64,000 nt of DNA from Fistularia commersonii. Taxonomy: Eukaryota; Chordata; Actinopteri; Syngnathiformes; Fistulariidae. The position numbers and the translations under genes are program-made. Under the pieces are notes generated by a model. The model had not been told where the DNA came from. It worked only from the letters and a program-made list of their open reading frames with translations, and did not search any database. Shown here piece after piece: positions 48,201-60,073 of the stretch. Every line of letters begins with the position of its first letter. The first letter of the stretch is position 1. The stretch covers positions 248,001-312,000 of the forward strand of contig JBBMNZ010000049.1 in assembly GCA_037954325.1 (NCBI GenBank), read 5' to 3'.

Positions 48201-51200
48201 AAGCGTTTTTGACTAGGAGTGGAAATAACTAATGAATTTCACCAAACTGGTTTCTGTTGTTGAAATTTGTTGTTAAGGACATGATTTTGCACAAAATAAG
48301 TCAAATTCAGTGTAATCCAGCGACAAGATCAAAAGACATAGCCATTCGTGAAAAAAGTGCTTAACTCACCGAGTTGAAGCGTTTTTGATTTTGAGTGGAA
48401 ATGACTAATGAAATTCATCAAGCTGGTTTCTGCTGTTGAAATATGTTGTTTAGGACATGATTCTGCACAATATATGCCAAATTCAGTGTAATCCAGCTAC
48501 AAGTTCAAAAGATATAGCCATAAGGTCAAAAACTGCTTATCTTATCGAGTTAAATCGCTTTTGAGTTGGACTGGAAATAACTCATGAATTTCATCAAGCT
48601 GGTTTCTGCTGGATATATGTTGTTTAGAACATGATTCTGCACAATATATGTCAAATTCAGTGTAATCCCATCACAGGTTCAAAAGATAAAGCCATTCGTT
48701 CAAAAAGTGTTTTTATTATCGGGTTGAAGCGTTTTTGATTAAGAGTGGAAATAACTAATGAATTTCACCAAGCTGGTTTCTGCTGTTCAAATATGTTGTT
48801 CAGTACATGATTCTGCACATTATATGTCAAATTCATAGTAATCCAGCTACATTTGCAAAACATATAGCCATTCGTTCAAAAAGTGCTTCTCTCACCGAGT
48901 TGAAGCGTTTTTGATTAGGAGTAGAAATAACTAATGGATTTCATCAAGCTGGTTTTTGCCATTGAAATATGTTGTTTAGGACTTGATTCTGCACAATATA
49001 TGTCAAATTCAGTGTAATCCCAACAGCGTTTCAAAAGATAGAGCCATTCGTTCAAAGAATGCTTATCGCACCGAGTTGAAGCGTTTTTGATTAGGAGAGG
49101 AAATAACAATTGAATTTCACCAAGCCTGTTTCTGCTGTTGATAGATGTTGGATAGGACATGATTCTGTACAATATATGTCAAATTCAGTGTAATCCTGCG
49201 ACAAGATCAAAAAATATAGCCATTCGTGCAAAAAGTGCTTATCTCACCGAGTTGAAGCGTTTTTGAGTTGTAGTGGAAATAACTAATGAATTTCAACATG
49301 CTGGTTTTATGCTTTTGATATATGTTGTTTATGACATGATTCTGCACAATATATGTCAAATTCAGTGTAATCCAGCTACAAGTTCAAAAGATATAGCCTT
49401 AAGGTCAAAAAGTGCTTATCTTATCGAGTTAATCGTTTTTGAGTTGGATTGGAAATAACTCATTAATTTCATCAAGCTGGTTTCTGCTGGATATATGTTG
49501 TTTAGAACATGATTCTGCACAATATATGTCAAATTCAGTGTAATCCTGCAACAAGTTCAAAAGATTAGCCATAAGGTTAAAAAGTGCTTATCATCCCGAG
49601 GTTAAATCTTTTTTGAGTTGGAGTGGAAATAACTAATGAATTCCATCATGCTGGTTTCTGCTGTTGATATATTTTGTTTAGGACATGATTCTGCACAATA
49701 TATGTCAAATTCAGTGTCATCCAGGTACAAGTTCAAAAGATATAGCCATTTGTTCAAAAAGTACTTCTCTCACCGAGTTGAAGCGTTTTTGATTAGGAGT
49801 CGAAATACATAATAAATTTCATCAAGCTGGTTTTTGCCGTTGAATTATGTTGTTTAGAACATGATTTTGCACAAAATATGTCAAATTCAGTGTAATCCAG
49901 CGACAAGATCAAAAGATATAGCCATTCGTTCAAAAAGTGCTTATCTTATCGGGTTGAAGCGTTTTCGATTAAGAGTGGAAATAACTATTGAATTTCACCA
50001 AGTTGGTTTTTGCTGTTGATATATGTTGTTTAGGACATGATTCTGCACAATATATGTCAACTTCAGTGTAATCCAGATACATGTTCAAAAGATATAGCCA
50101 TAAGGTCAAAAAGTGCTTATCTTACCCAGGTTAAATCTTTTTAGAGTTAGAGTGGAAATAACTAATGAATTTCATCATTCTGGTTTCTGCTGTTGATATA
50201 TGTTGTTTAGGACATGATTCAGCAAAATATATTTCAAATTTAGTGTAATCACATCACCGGTTCAAAAGATATAGCCATTCGTTCAAAAAGTGCTTATCTT
50301 ATCGGGTTAAAGCATTTTTGAATAAGAGTGGAAAAAACAAATGAATTTCACTAACCTGGTTTATGCCGTTGATATATGTTGTTTAGGACATGATTTTGCA
50401 CAATATATGTCAAATTCAGTGTAATCCAGCTACAAGTTCAAAACATATAGCCATTCGTTCAAAAAGTGCTTATCTTATCGAGTTAAATTGTTTTTGTGTT
50501 TGAGTGGAAATAACTAATGAATTTCATCATGCTGGCTTCCGCTGTTGAAATATGATGTTTAGGACATGATTCTGCACAATATATGTCAAATTCAGTGTAA
50601 TCCAGCTACAAGTTCAAAAGATATAGCCATAAGGTTAAAAAGTGCTTATCTTACCGAGGTTAAATCTTTTTTGAGTTGGAGTGGAAATGATGAATGAATT
50701 TAGTCATGCTGGTTTCTGCTGTTGATATATGTTGTTCAGGACATGATTCTGCACAATATATGTAAAATTCAGTGTAATCCAGTTTCAAGATCAAAAGATA
50801 TAGCCATTCATGCAAAAAGTGCTTATCTCACGGAGTTGAAGCATTTTTGATTAGGATTGGAAATAACTAATGTATTTCATCAAGTTGGTTTCTACTGTTG
50901 AAATATGCTGTTTAGGACATGATTCTGCACAATATATGTCAAATACATTGTAATCCCATCACAGGTTCAAAAGATATAGCCAATCGTTCAAAAAGTGCTT
51001 ATCTCACCGAGTTAACACGTTTTTGATTAAGAAAGGAAATAACTATTGAATTTCACCAAGCCTGTTTCTGGTGTTGATAGATGTTGTGTAGGACATGATT
51101 CTGCACAATATATGTCAAATTCAGTGTAATCCAGCGACAAGATCAAAAGATATAGCCATTCGTTCAAAAAGTGCTTATCACACTGAGTTGAAGCGTTTTT

Positions 51201-52204
51201 GAGTTGGAGTGGAAATTACTAATGATTTGCAATATGCTGGTTTTTGCTGTTGATATGTGTTGTTTAGGACATGATTCTGCACAATATATGTCAAAAGCAG
51301 TGTAATCCAGCTTTAAATTCAAAAGATATAGCCATAAGATCAAAAAGTGCTTATCTCACTGAGTTGAAGTGTTTTTGATTAGGAGTGGAAATAACTAATG
51401 AATTTCACCAAACTGCTTTCTGCTGTTGAAATATGTTTTTTAGGACATGATTTTGCACAAAATAAGTCAAATTCAGTGTAATCCAGCGACAAGATTAAAA
51501 GACATAGCCATTCGTGCAAAAAGTGCTTATCTCACCGAGTTGAAGCGTTTATGATTAGGAGTGGAAATAACTAATGAATTTCATCATGATGGTTTCTGCT
51601 GTTGAGATATGTTGTTTAGGACTTGATTCTGCAATATATATGTCAAATTCAGTGTAATCCCATCACCGGTTCAAAACATGTAGCCATTCGTTCAAAAAAT
51701 GCTTATCACACCTAGTTGTAGCGCTTTTGATTAAGAGAGGAAATAACTAATGAAATTCACCAAGCCTGTTTCTGCTGGTGATAGATGTTGTATAGAACAT
51801 GATTCTGTCCAATATATGTCAAATTCAGTGTAATCCAGCGACAAGATCAAAAGATATAGCCATTCGTGCAAAAACTGCTAATCTCAACGAGTTGAAGCGT
51901 TTTTGATTTTGAGTGGAAATGACTAATGAATTTCAATATGCTGGTTTTTGCTGTTGATACATGTTGTTTAGGACAAGATTCTGCACAATATATGTCAAAT
52001 TCAGTGTAATCCAGCTACAAGTTCAAAAGATATAGCCATAAGGTCAAAAAGTGCTTATCTACACCGAGTTAAATCGTTTTTGAGTTGGAGTGGAAATAAC
52101 TCATGAATTTCATCAAGCTGGTTTCTGATGGTGATATATGTTGTTTAGAACATGATTCTGCACAATATGTGTCAAATTCAGTGTAATCCCATCACAGGTT
52201 CAAA

Positions 52205-54950
52205 AGATGTAGCCATTCGTTCAAAAAGTGATTACCTAATTGGGTTGAAGCGTTTTTGATTAAGAGTGGAAATAACTAATGAATTTCAACGAGCTGGTTT
52301 CTGCTGTTCAAATACGTTGTTCAGTACATGATTCTGTACAATATATGTCAAATTCAGTGTAATCCAGCTACAAGTTCAAAAGATATAGCCATTCGTTCAG
52401 AAAGTGCTTCCCTCACCGTGTTGAAGAGTTTTTGATTAGGAGTGGAAATAACTAATGAATTTCATCAAGTTGGTTTCTACTGTTGAAATAATATTTAGGA
52501 CATGATTCTGCACAATATATGTCAAATTCATTGTAATCCCATCACAGGTTCAAAAGATATAGCCATTCGTTCAAAAAGTGCTTATCTCACCGAGTTAACG
52601 GGTTTTTGATTAAGAGAGGAAATAACTATTGAATTTCATCAAGCCTTATTCTGCTGTTGATAGATGTTGTATAGGACATGATTCTGCACAATATATGTCA
52701 AACATAGTGTAATCCAGCGACAAGATCAAAAGATATAGCCATTCGTTCAAAAATTGCTTATCTCACCGAGTTGAAGCGTTTTTGAGTTGGAGTGGAAATT
52801 GCTAATGAATTACAATATGCTGGTTTTTGCTGTTGATATGTGTTGTGAAGAACATGATTCTGCACAATATATTTCAAATTCAGTGTAATCCAGCTACAAG
52901 TTCAAAAGATGTAGCCATTCGTTCAAAAAGCCTAGATCTCACCGACTTGAAGCGTATTTGATTCGGAGTGGAAATAACTAATGAATTTAATCAAGCTGGT
53001 TTCTGCTGTTGAAATATGTTGTTTTGGACATGATTCTACACAAAATATGTCAAATTCAGTGTAATCCAGCGTCAATATCAAAAGATATAGCCTTAAGGTC
53101 AAAAAGTGCTTATCTCACTGATTTGAAGCATTTTTGATTTTGAGTGGAAATGACGAATGAATTTCATCAAGCTGGTTTCTGATGTTTAAATATGTTGTTT
53201 AGGACATGAATCTGCACAATATATGTCAAATTCAGTGTAATCCAGCTACAAGTTCAAAAGATATAGCCATAAGGTCAAAAATTTCTTATCTTATCGAGTT
53301 AAATCGTTTTTGAGTTGGACTGGAAATAACTCATGAATTTCATCAAGCTGGTTTCTGCTGGATATATGTTGTTAAGAACATGATTCTGCACAATATATGT
53401 CAAATTCACTGTAATCCCATCACAGGTTCAAAAGATAAAGCCATTCGTTCAAAAAGTGTTTATCTTATCGGGTTGAAGCGTTTTTGAGTTGGAGTGGAAA
53501 TAACTAATACATTTATTCATGCTGGTTTCTGCTGTTGATATATGTTGTTTAGGACATGATTCTGCACAATATATGACAAATTCAGTGTAATCCCGCGACA
53601 AGATCAAAATTTATAGCCATTCATGCAAAAAGTGCTGATCTCACGGAGTTGAAGCGTTTTTGTTTAAGAGAGGAAATAACTAATGAATTTCACCAAGCCT
53701 GTTTCTGCTGTTGATAGATTTTGTAAAGGACATGATTCTGCACAATATATGTCAAATTCAGTGTAATCCAGCGACAAGATCAAAAGATATAGCCATTTGT
53801 TCAAAAACTGCTTATCTCACCGAGTTGAAGCGTTTTTGAGTTGGAGTGGAAATTACTAATGAATTACAATATGCTGTTTTTTTGCTGTTGATATGTGTTG
53901 TTTAGAACATGATTCTGCACTATATATGTCAAATTCAGTGTAATCCAGCTATAAATTCAAAAGATATAGCCATAAGATCAAAAAGTGCTTATCTCTCTGA
54001 GTTTAAGCGTTTTTGATTAGGAGTGGAAATAACAAAAGAATTTCATCAAGCTGGTTTCTGCTGTTGAAATATGTTGTTTAGGACATGATTCTACACAAAA
54101 TATGTCAAATTGAGTGCAATCCAGCGTCAAGATCAAAAGATATAGCCTTAAGTTCAAAAAGTGCTTATCTTACCGAGTTAAATCATTTTTGAGTTTGATT
54201 GGAAATAACTAATGACTTTCATCAAGCTGGTTTCTGCTGTTGAAATATGTTGTATCGGACATGATTCTGCACAAAATATGTCAAATTCAGGGTAATCCAG
54301 TTACAGGTTCAAAAGATATAGCCATTCGTTCAAAAAGTGCTTATCTCACTGAGTTGAGGCGTTTTTGATTAGGAGTGGAAATAACTCATTAATTTCATCA
54401 AGTTGGTTTCTACTGTTGAAATATGTTTTTTAGGACATGATTCTGCACAATATATGTCAAATTCAGTGTAATCCAGCTACAAGTTCAAAAGATATAGCCA
54501 TATGGTTAAAAAGTGCTTATTTTACCGAGGTTAAATCTTTTTTTGGAGTTGGAGTGGAAATAACTAATAAATTTCATCATGCTGGTTTCTGCTGTTGATA
54601 TATGTTGTTTAGGAAATGATTCTGCACAATATATGTCAAATTCAGTGTAATCCCATCACCGGTTCATAACATGTAGCCATTCGTTCAAAAAGTGCTTATC
54701 ACACCTTGTTGAAGCGTTTTTGATTAAGAGAGGAAATAACTATTGAAATTCACCAAGCCTGTTTCTGCTGGTGATAGATGTTGTATAGAACATGATTCTG
54801 TCCAATATATGTCAAATTCAGTGTAATCCAGCGACAAGATCAAAAGATATAGCCATTCGTGCAAAAACTGCTAATCTCACAGAGTTGAAGCGTTTTTGAG
54901 TTGCAGTGGAAATAACTAATGAATTTCAATATGCTGGTTTTTGCTGTTGA
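52205..54950 (+). repeat. 2.7-kb segmental duplication, left copy (partner 60.74-63.42 kb)
   Basis: ATTACCTAATTGGG is at 52,231 and 60,766 (offset 8,535), and TCCCATCACCGG at 54,651 and 63,188 (offset 8,537). The two-base change is accounted for by a short deletion in GTTGAAATAATATTTAGG at about 52,486-52,500, where the partner has GTTGAAATATGTTATTTAGG. The offset equals 48.5 monomers rather than a whole number, because of the half-monomer loss at 58,672. Marker states AAGCCTAGATCTC, TTATTCTGC and TTTTTTTTGGAG-type runs are shared. Confidence 0.87.
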
Positions 54951-57900
54951 TATATGTTGTTTAGGACATGATTCTGCACAATAAACATCAAATTCAATGT
55001 AATCCAGCTATAAGTTAAAAAGATATAGCCATAAGGTCAAAAAGTGCTTATCTCACTGATTTGAAGCGTTTTTGATTTTGAGTGGAAATGACTAATGAAT
55101 TTCATCAAGCTGGTTTCTGCTGTTGAAATATGTTGTTTTGGACATGATTCTACACAAAATATGTCAAATTCAGTGTAATCCAGCGTCAATATAAAAAGAT
55201 ATAGCCTTAAGGTCAAAAAGTGCTTATCTTACCGGGTTAAATCGTTGTTGTGTTGGAGTGGAAATAACTAATAAATTCATTCATGCTGGTTTCTGCTGTT
55301 GATATATGTTGTTTAGGACATGATTCTGCGCAATATATTTCAAATTCAGTGTAATCCCGCAACAAGATCAAAATATATAGCCATTCATGCAAAAAGTGCT
55401 TATCTCACGGAGTTGAAGCGTTTTTGATTAAGAGAGGAAATAACTATTGAATTTCAGCAAGCCTGTTTCTGCTGTTGATAGATGTTGTATAGGACATGAT
55501 TCTGCACAATATATGTCAAATTCAGTGTAATCCAGCGACAAGATCAAAAGATATAGCCATTCGTTCAAAAACTGCTTATCTCACCGAGTTGAAGCGTTTT
55601 TGAGTTGGAGTGAAAATTACTAATGAATTTCAATATGCTGGTTTTTGCTGTTGATATGTGTTGTTTAGGACATGATTCTGCACAATATATGTCAAAATCA
55701 GTGTAATCCAGCTATAAATTCAAAAGATATAGCCATAAGATCAAAAAGTGCTTATCTCACTGAGTAGAAGCGTTTTTGATTTTGAGTGGAAATGACTAAT
55801 AAATTTCATCAAGCTGGTTTCTGCTGTTGAAATATTTACTTTAGGACATGATTTTGCACAATATATGTCAAATTCAGTGCAATCCAGCTACAAGTTCAAA
55901 AGATATAGCCATTCGTTCAAAAAGTCTAGATCTCACCGACTTGAAGCGTAATTGATTCGGAGTGGAAATAACTAATGAATTTAATCAAGCTGGTTTCTGC
56001 TGTTGAAATATGTTGTTTAGGACATGATTCTACACAAAATATGTCAAATTCAGTGTAATCCAGCGTCAATATCAAAAGATATAGCCTTAAGGTCAAAAAA
56101 AGTTTATCTTACCGGGTTAAATCGTTTTTGAGTTGGAGTGGAAATAACTAATAAATTTATTCATGCTGGTTTCTGCTGTTGATATATGTTGTTTAGGACA
56201 TGATTCTGCACAATATATGTCAAATTCAGTGTAATCCCATCACCGGTTCATAACATATAGCCATTCGTTAAAAAAGTGCTTATCACACCTAGTTGAAGCG
56301 TTTTTGATTAAGAGAGGAAATAACTATTGAAATTCACCAAGCCTGTTTCTGCTGGTGATAGATGTTGTATAGAACATGATTCTGTCCAATATATGTCAAA
56401 TTCAGTGTAATCCAGCGACAAGATCAAAAGATATAGCCATTCGTGCAAAAACTGCTAATCTCACAGAGTTGAAGCGTTTTTGAGTTGCAGTGGAAATAAC
56501 TAATGAATTTCAATATGCTGGTTTTTGCTGTTGATATATGTTGTTTAGGACATGATTCTGCACAATAAACATCAAATTCAGTGTAATCCAGATATAAGTT
56601 AAAAAGATATAGCCATAAGGTCAAAAAGTGCTTATCTCACTGATTTGAAGCGTTTTTGATTTTGAGTGGAAATGACTAATGAATTTCATCAAGCTGGTTT
56701 CTGCTGTTGAAATATGTTGTTTTGGACATGATTCTACACAAAATATGTCAAATTCAGTGTAATCCAGCGTCAATATAAAAAGATATAGCCTTAAGGTCAA
56801 AAAGTGCTTATCTTACCGGGTTAAATCGTTGTTGTGTTGGAGTGGAAATAACTAATAAATTCATTCATGCTGGTTTCTGCTGTTGATATATGTTGTTTAG
56901 GACATGATTCTGCGCAATATATTTCAAATTCAGTGTAATCCCGCAACAAGATCAAAATATATAGCCATTCATGCAAAAAGTGCTTATCTCACGGAGTTGA
57001 AGCGTTTTTGATTAAGAGAGGAAATAACTATTGAATTTCAGCAAGCCTGTTTCTGCTGTTGATAGATGTTGTATAGGACATGATTCTGCACAATATATGT
57101 CAAATTCAGTGTAATCCAGCGACAAGATCAAAAGATATAGCCATTCGTTCAAAAACTGCTTATCTCACCGAGTTGAAGCGTTTTTGAGTTGGAGTGAAAA
57201 TTACTAATGAATTTCAATATGCTGGTTTTTGCTGTTGATATGTGTTGTTTAGGACATGATTCTGCACAATATATGTCAAAATCAGTGTAATCCAGCTATA
57301 AATTCAAAAGATATAGCCATAAGATCAAAAAGTGCTTATCTCACTGAGTAGAAGCGTTTTTGATTTTGAGTGGAAATGACTAATAAATTTCATCAAGCTG
57401 GTTTCTGCTGTTGAAATATTTACTTTAGGACATGATTTTGCACAATATATGTCAAATTCAGTGCAATCCAGCTACAAGTTCAAAAGATATAGCCATTCGT
57501 TCAAAAAGTCTAGATCTCACCGACTTGAAGCGTAATTGATTCGGAGTGGAAATAACTAATGAATTTAATCAAGCTGGTTTCTGCTGTTGAAATATGTTGT
57601 TTAGGACATGATTCTACACAAAATATGTCAAATTCAGTGTAATCCAGCGTCAATATCAAAAGATATAGCCTTAAGGTCAAAAAAAGTTTATCTTACCGGG
57701 TTAAATCGTTTTTGAGTTGGAGTGGAAATAACTAATAAATTTATTCATGCTGGTTTCTGCTGTTGATATATGTTGTTTAGGACATGATTCTGCACAATAT
57801 ATGTCAAATTCAGTGTAATCCCATCACCGGTTCATAACATATAGCCATTCGTTAAAAAAGTGCTTATCACACCTAGTTGAAGCGTTTTTGATTAAGAGAG

Positions 57901-58110
57901 GAAATAACTATTGAAATTCACCAAGCCTGTTTCTGCTGGTGATAGATGTTGTATAGAACATGATTCTGTCCAATATATGTCAAATTCAGTGTAATCCAGC
58001 GACAAGATCAAAAGATATAGCCATTCGTGCAAAAACTGCTAATCTCACAGAGTTGAAGCGTTTTTGAGTTGGAGTGGAAATAACTAATGAATTTCAATAT
58101 GCTGGTTTTT
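54640..58110 (+). repeat. Nine-monomer higher-order repeat (1,584 bp, about 2.2 copies)
   Basis: TCCCATCACCGGTTCATAAC is at 54,651, 56,235 and 57,819. Both spacings are 1,584 bp, exactly 9 x 176. The nine monomers are told apart by, in order, GCTGGTGATAGATG, TTTTTGCTGTTGATATATG, GTTTTGGACATG, TGCGCAATATATTTC, CAGCAAGCCTG, GTTGATATGTG, AATATTTACTTTAGG, CAGCGTCAATATC and TTTATTCATGC. Units two and three agree where unit one differs (CATATAG against CATGTAG, CACACCTAG against CACACCTTG). The third unit stops near 58,110, where GATAGATGTTGTATAGGTCATG replaces GATATATG. Confidence 0.92.
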
Positions 58111-58659
58111 GCTGTTGATAGATGTTGTATAGGTCATGATTCTGCACAATATATGTCAAATTCAGTGTAATCCAGCTATAAGTTAAAAAGATATAGCCAT
58201 AAGGTCAAAAAGTGCTGATCTCACTGATTTGAAGCATTTTTGATTTTGAGTGGAAATGACTAATGAATTTCATCAAGCTGGTTTTTGTTGTTTAAATATG
58301 TTGTTTAGGACATGAATCTGCACAATATATGTCAAATTCAGTGTAATCCACGTACAAGTTCAAAAGATATAGCCATAAGGTCAAAAACTGCTTATAATAT
58401 CGAGTTAAATCGTTTTTGAGTTGGACTGGAAATAACTCATGAATTTCATCAAGCTGGTTTCTGCTGGATATATGTTGTTTAGAACATGATTCTGCACAAT
58501 ATATGTCAAATTCAGTGTAATCCCATCACATGTTCAAAAGATAAAGCCATTCGTTCAAAAAGTGTTTATCTTATCGGGTTGAAGCTTTTTGAGTTGGAGT
58601 GGAAATAACTAATAAATTTATTCATGCTGGTTTCTGCTGTTGATATATGTTGTTTAGGA

Positions 58660-58690
58660 CATGATTCTGCACGCATTTTTGATTAAGAGA
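58660..58690 (+). other. Phase break: half-monomer deletion junction
   Basis: The text GATTCTGCAC is followed directly by GCATTTTTGATTAAGAG, joining positions of the monomer that are normally about 87 bases further apart. The related run at 53.1-53.7 kb still has the missing stretch (53,568-53,653, 86 bases). The join is between 58,672 and 58,673 with no obvious microhomology. It is the only large break of the 176-bp phase that I found in the window. Confidence 0.88.
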
Positions 58691-60073
58691 GGAAATAACT
58701 AATGAATTTCACAGAGCCTGTTTCTGCTGTTGATAGATTTTGTATAGGACATGATTCTGCACAATATATGTCAAATTCAGTGTAATCCAGCGACAAGATC
58801 AAAAGATATAGCCATTTGTTCAAAAACTGCTTATCTCAAGTAGTTAACGCGTTTTTGATTAAGAGAGGAAATAACTATTGAATTTCACCAAGCCTTTTTC
58901 TGCTGTTTATAGATGTTGTTTAGGACATGATTCTGCACAATATATGTCAAATTCATTGTAATCCAGCGACAAGATCAAAAGATATAGCCATTCGTGCAAA
59001 AACTGCTTATCTCACCGAGTTGAAGCGTTTTTGAGTTGGAGTGGAAATTACTAATGAATTACAATATGCTGGTTTTTGCTGTTGATAGGTGTTGTATAGG
59101 ACATGATTCTTTACAATATATGTCAAATTCAGTGTAATCCAGCAATAAGTTCAAAAGATATAGCCACAAGGTCAAAAAGTGCTTATCTAACTGAGTTGAA
59201 GCGTTTTTGATTTTGAGTGGAAATGACTAATGAATTTCATCAAGCTGGTTTCTGCTGTTGAAATATGTTGTTTAGGACATGATTCTACACAAAATATGTC
59301 AAATTCAGTGTAATCCAGCGTCAAGATCAAAAGTTATAGCCTTAAGGTCAAAAAGTGCTTATCTTTCCGAGTTAAATCGTTTTTGAGTTGGAGTGGAAAA
59401 GACTAATGAATTTCATCAAGCTGGTTTCTGCTGTTGAAATATGTTGTAAAGGACATGATTCAGCACAAAATATGTCAAATTCAGTGTAATCCAGCCACAA
59501 GTTCAAAATATATAGACATTCGTTCAAAAAGTGCTGATCTCACCGAGTAGAAGCGTTTTTTATTAGGAGTGGAAATAACTAATGAATTTCATCAAGTTGG
59601 TTTCTACTGTTGAAATACGTTGTTTAGGACATGATTCTGCACAATATATGTCAAATTCAGTGTAATCCAGCTACAAATTCAAAAGATATAGCCATTCGTT
59701 CAAAAAGTGCTTATCTTACCGAGGTTAAATCTTTTTTGAGTTGGAGTGGAAATAACGAATGAATGTCATCATGCTGGTTTCTGCTGTTGATATTTGTTGT
59801 TTAGGACATGATTCTGCACAATATATGTCAAATTCAGTGTAATCCCATCACAGGTTCAAAAGATATAGCCATTCGTTCAAAAAGTGCTTATCTCACCGAG
59901 TTCACGCGTTTTTGATTAAGAGAGGAAATAACTATTGAATTTCACCAAGCCTTTTTCTGCTGTTGTTAGATTTTGTATAGGACATGATTCTGCACAATAT
60001 AAATCAAATTCAGTGTAATCCAGCGACAAGATCAAAAGATATAGCCATTCGTTCAAAAACTGCTTATCTCACC

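Noticed and set aside
47977..49458. Minus-strand frames at 47,977-48,177 and 48,915-49,172 and plus-strand frame at 49,273-49,458
   Set aside because: All lie wholly in satellite monomers and are explained by random loss of stop codons in single diverged copies.
56424..56624. 66-codon minus-strand frame in the 9-mer
   Set aside because: Satellite read backwards; resembles the frame at 47,977-48,177 only because the monomers are related.
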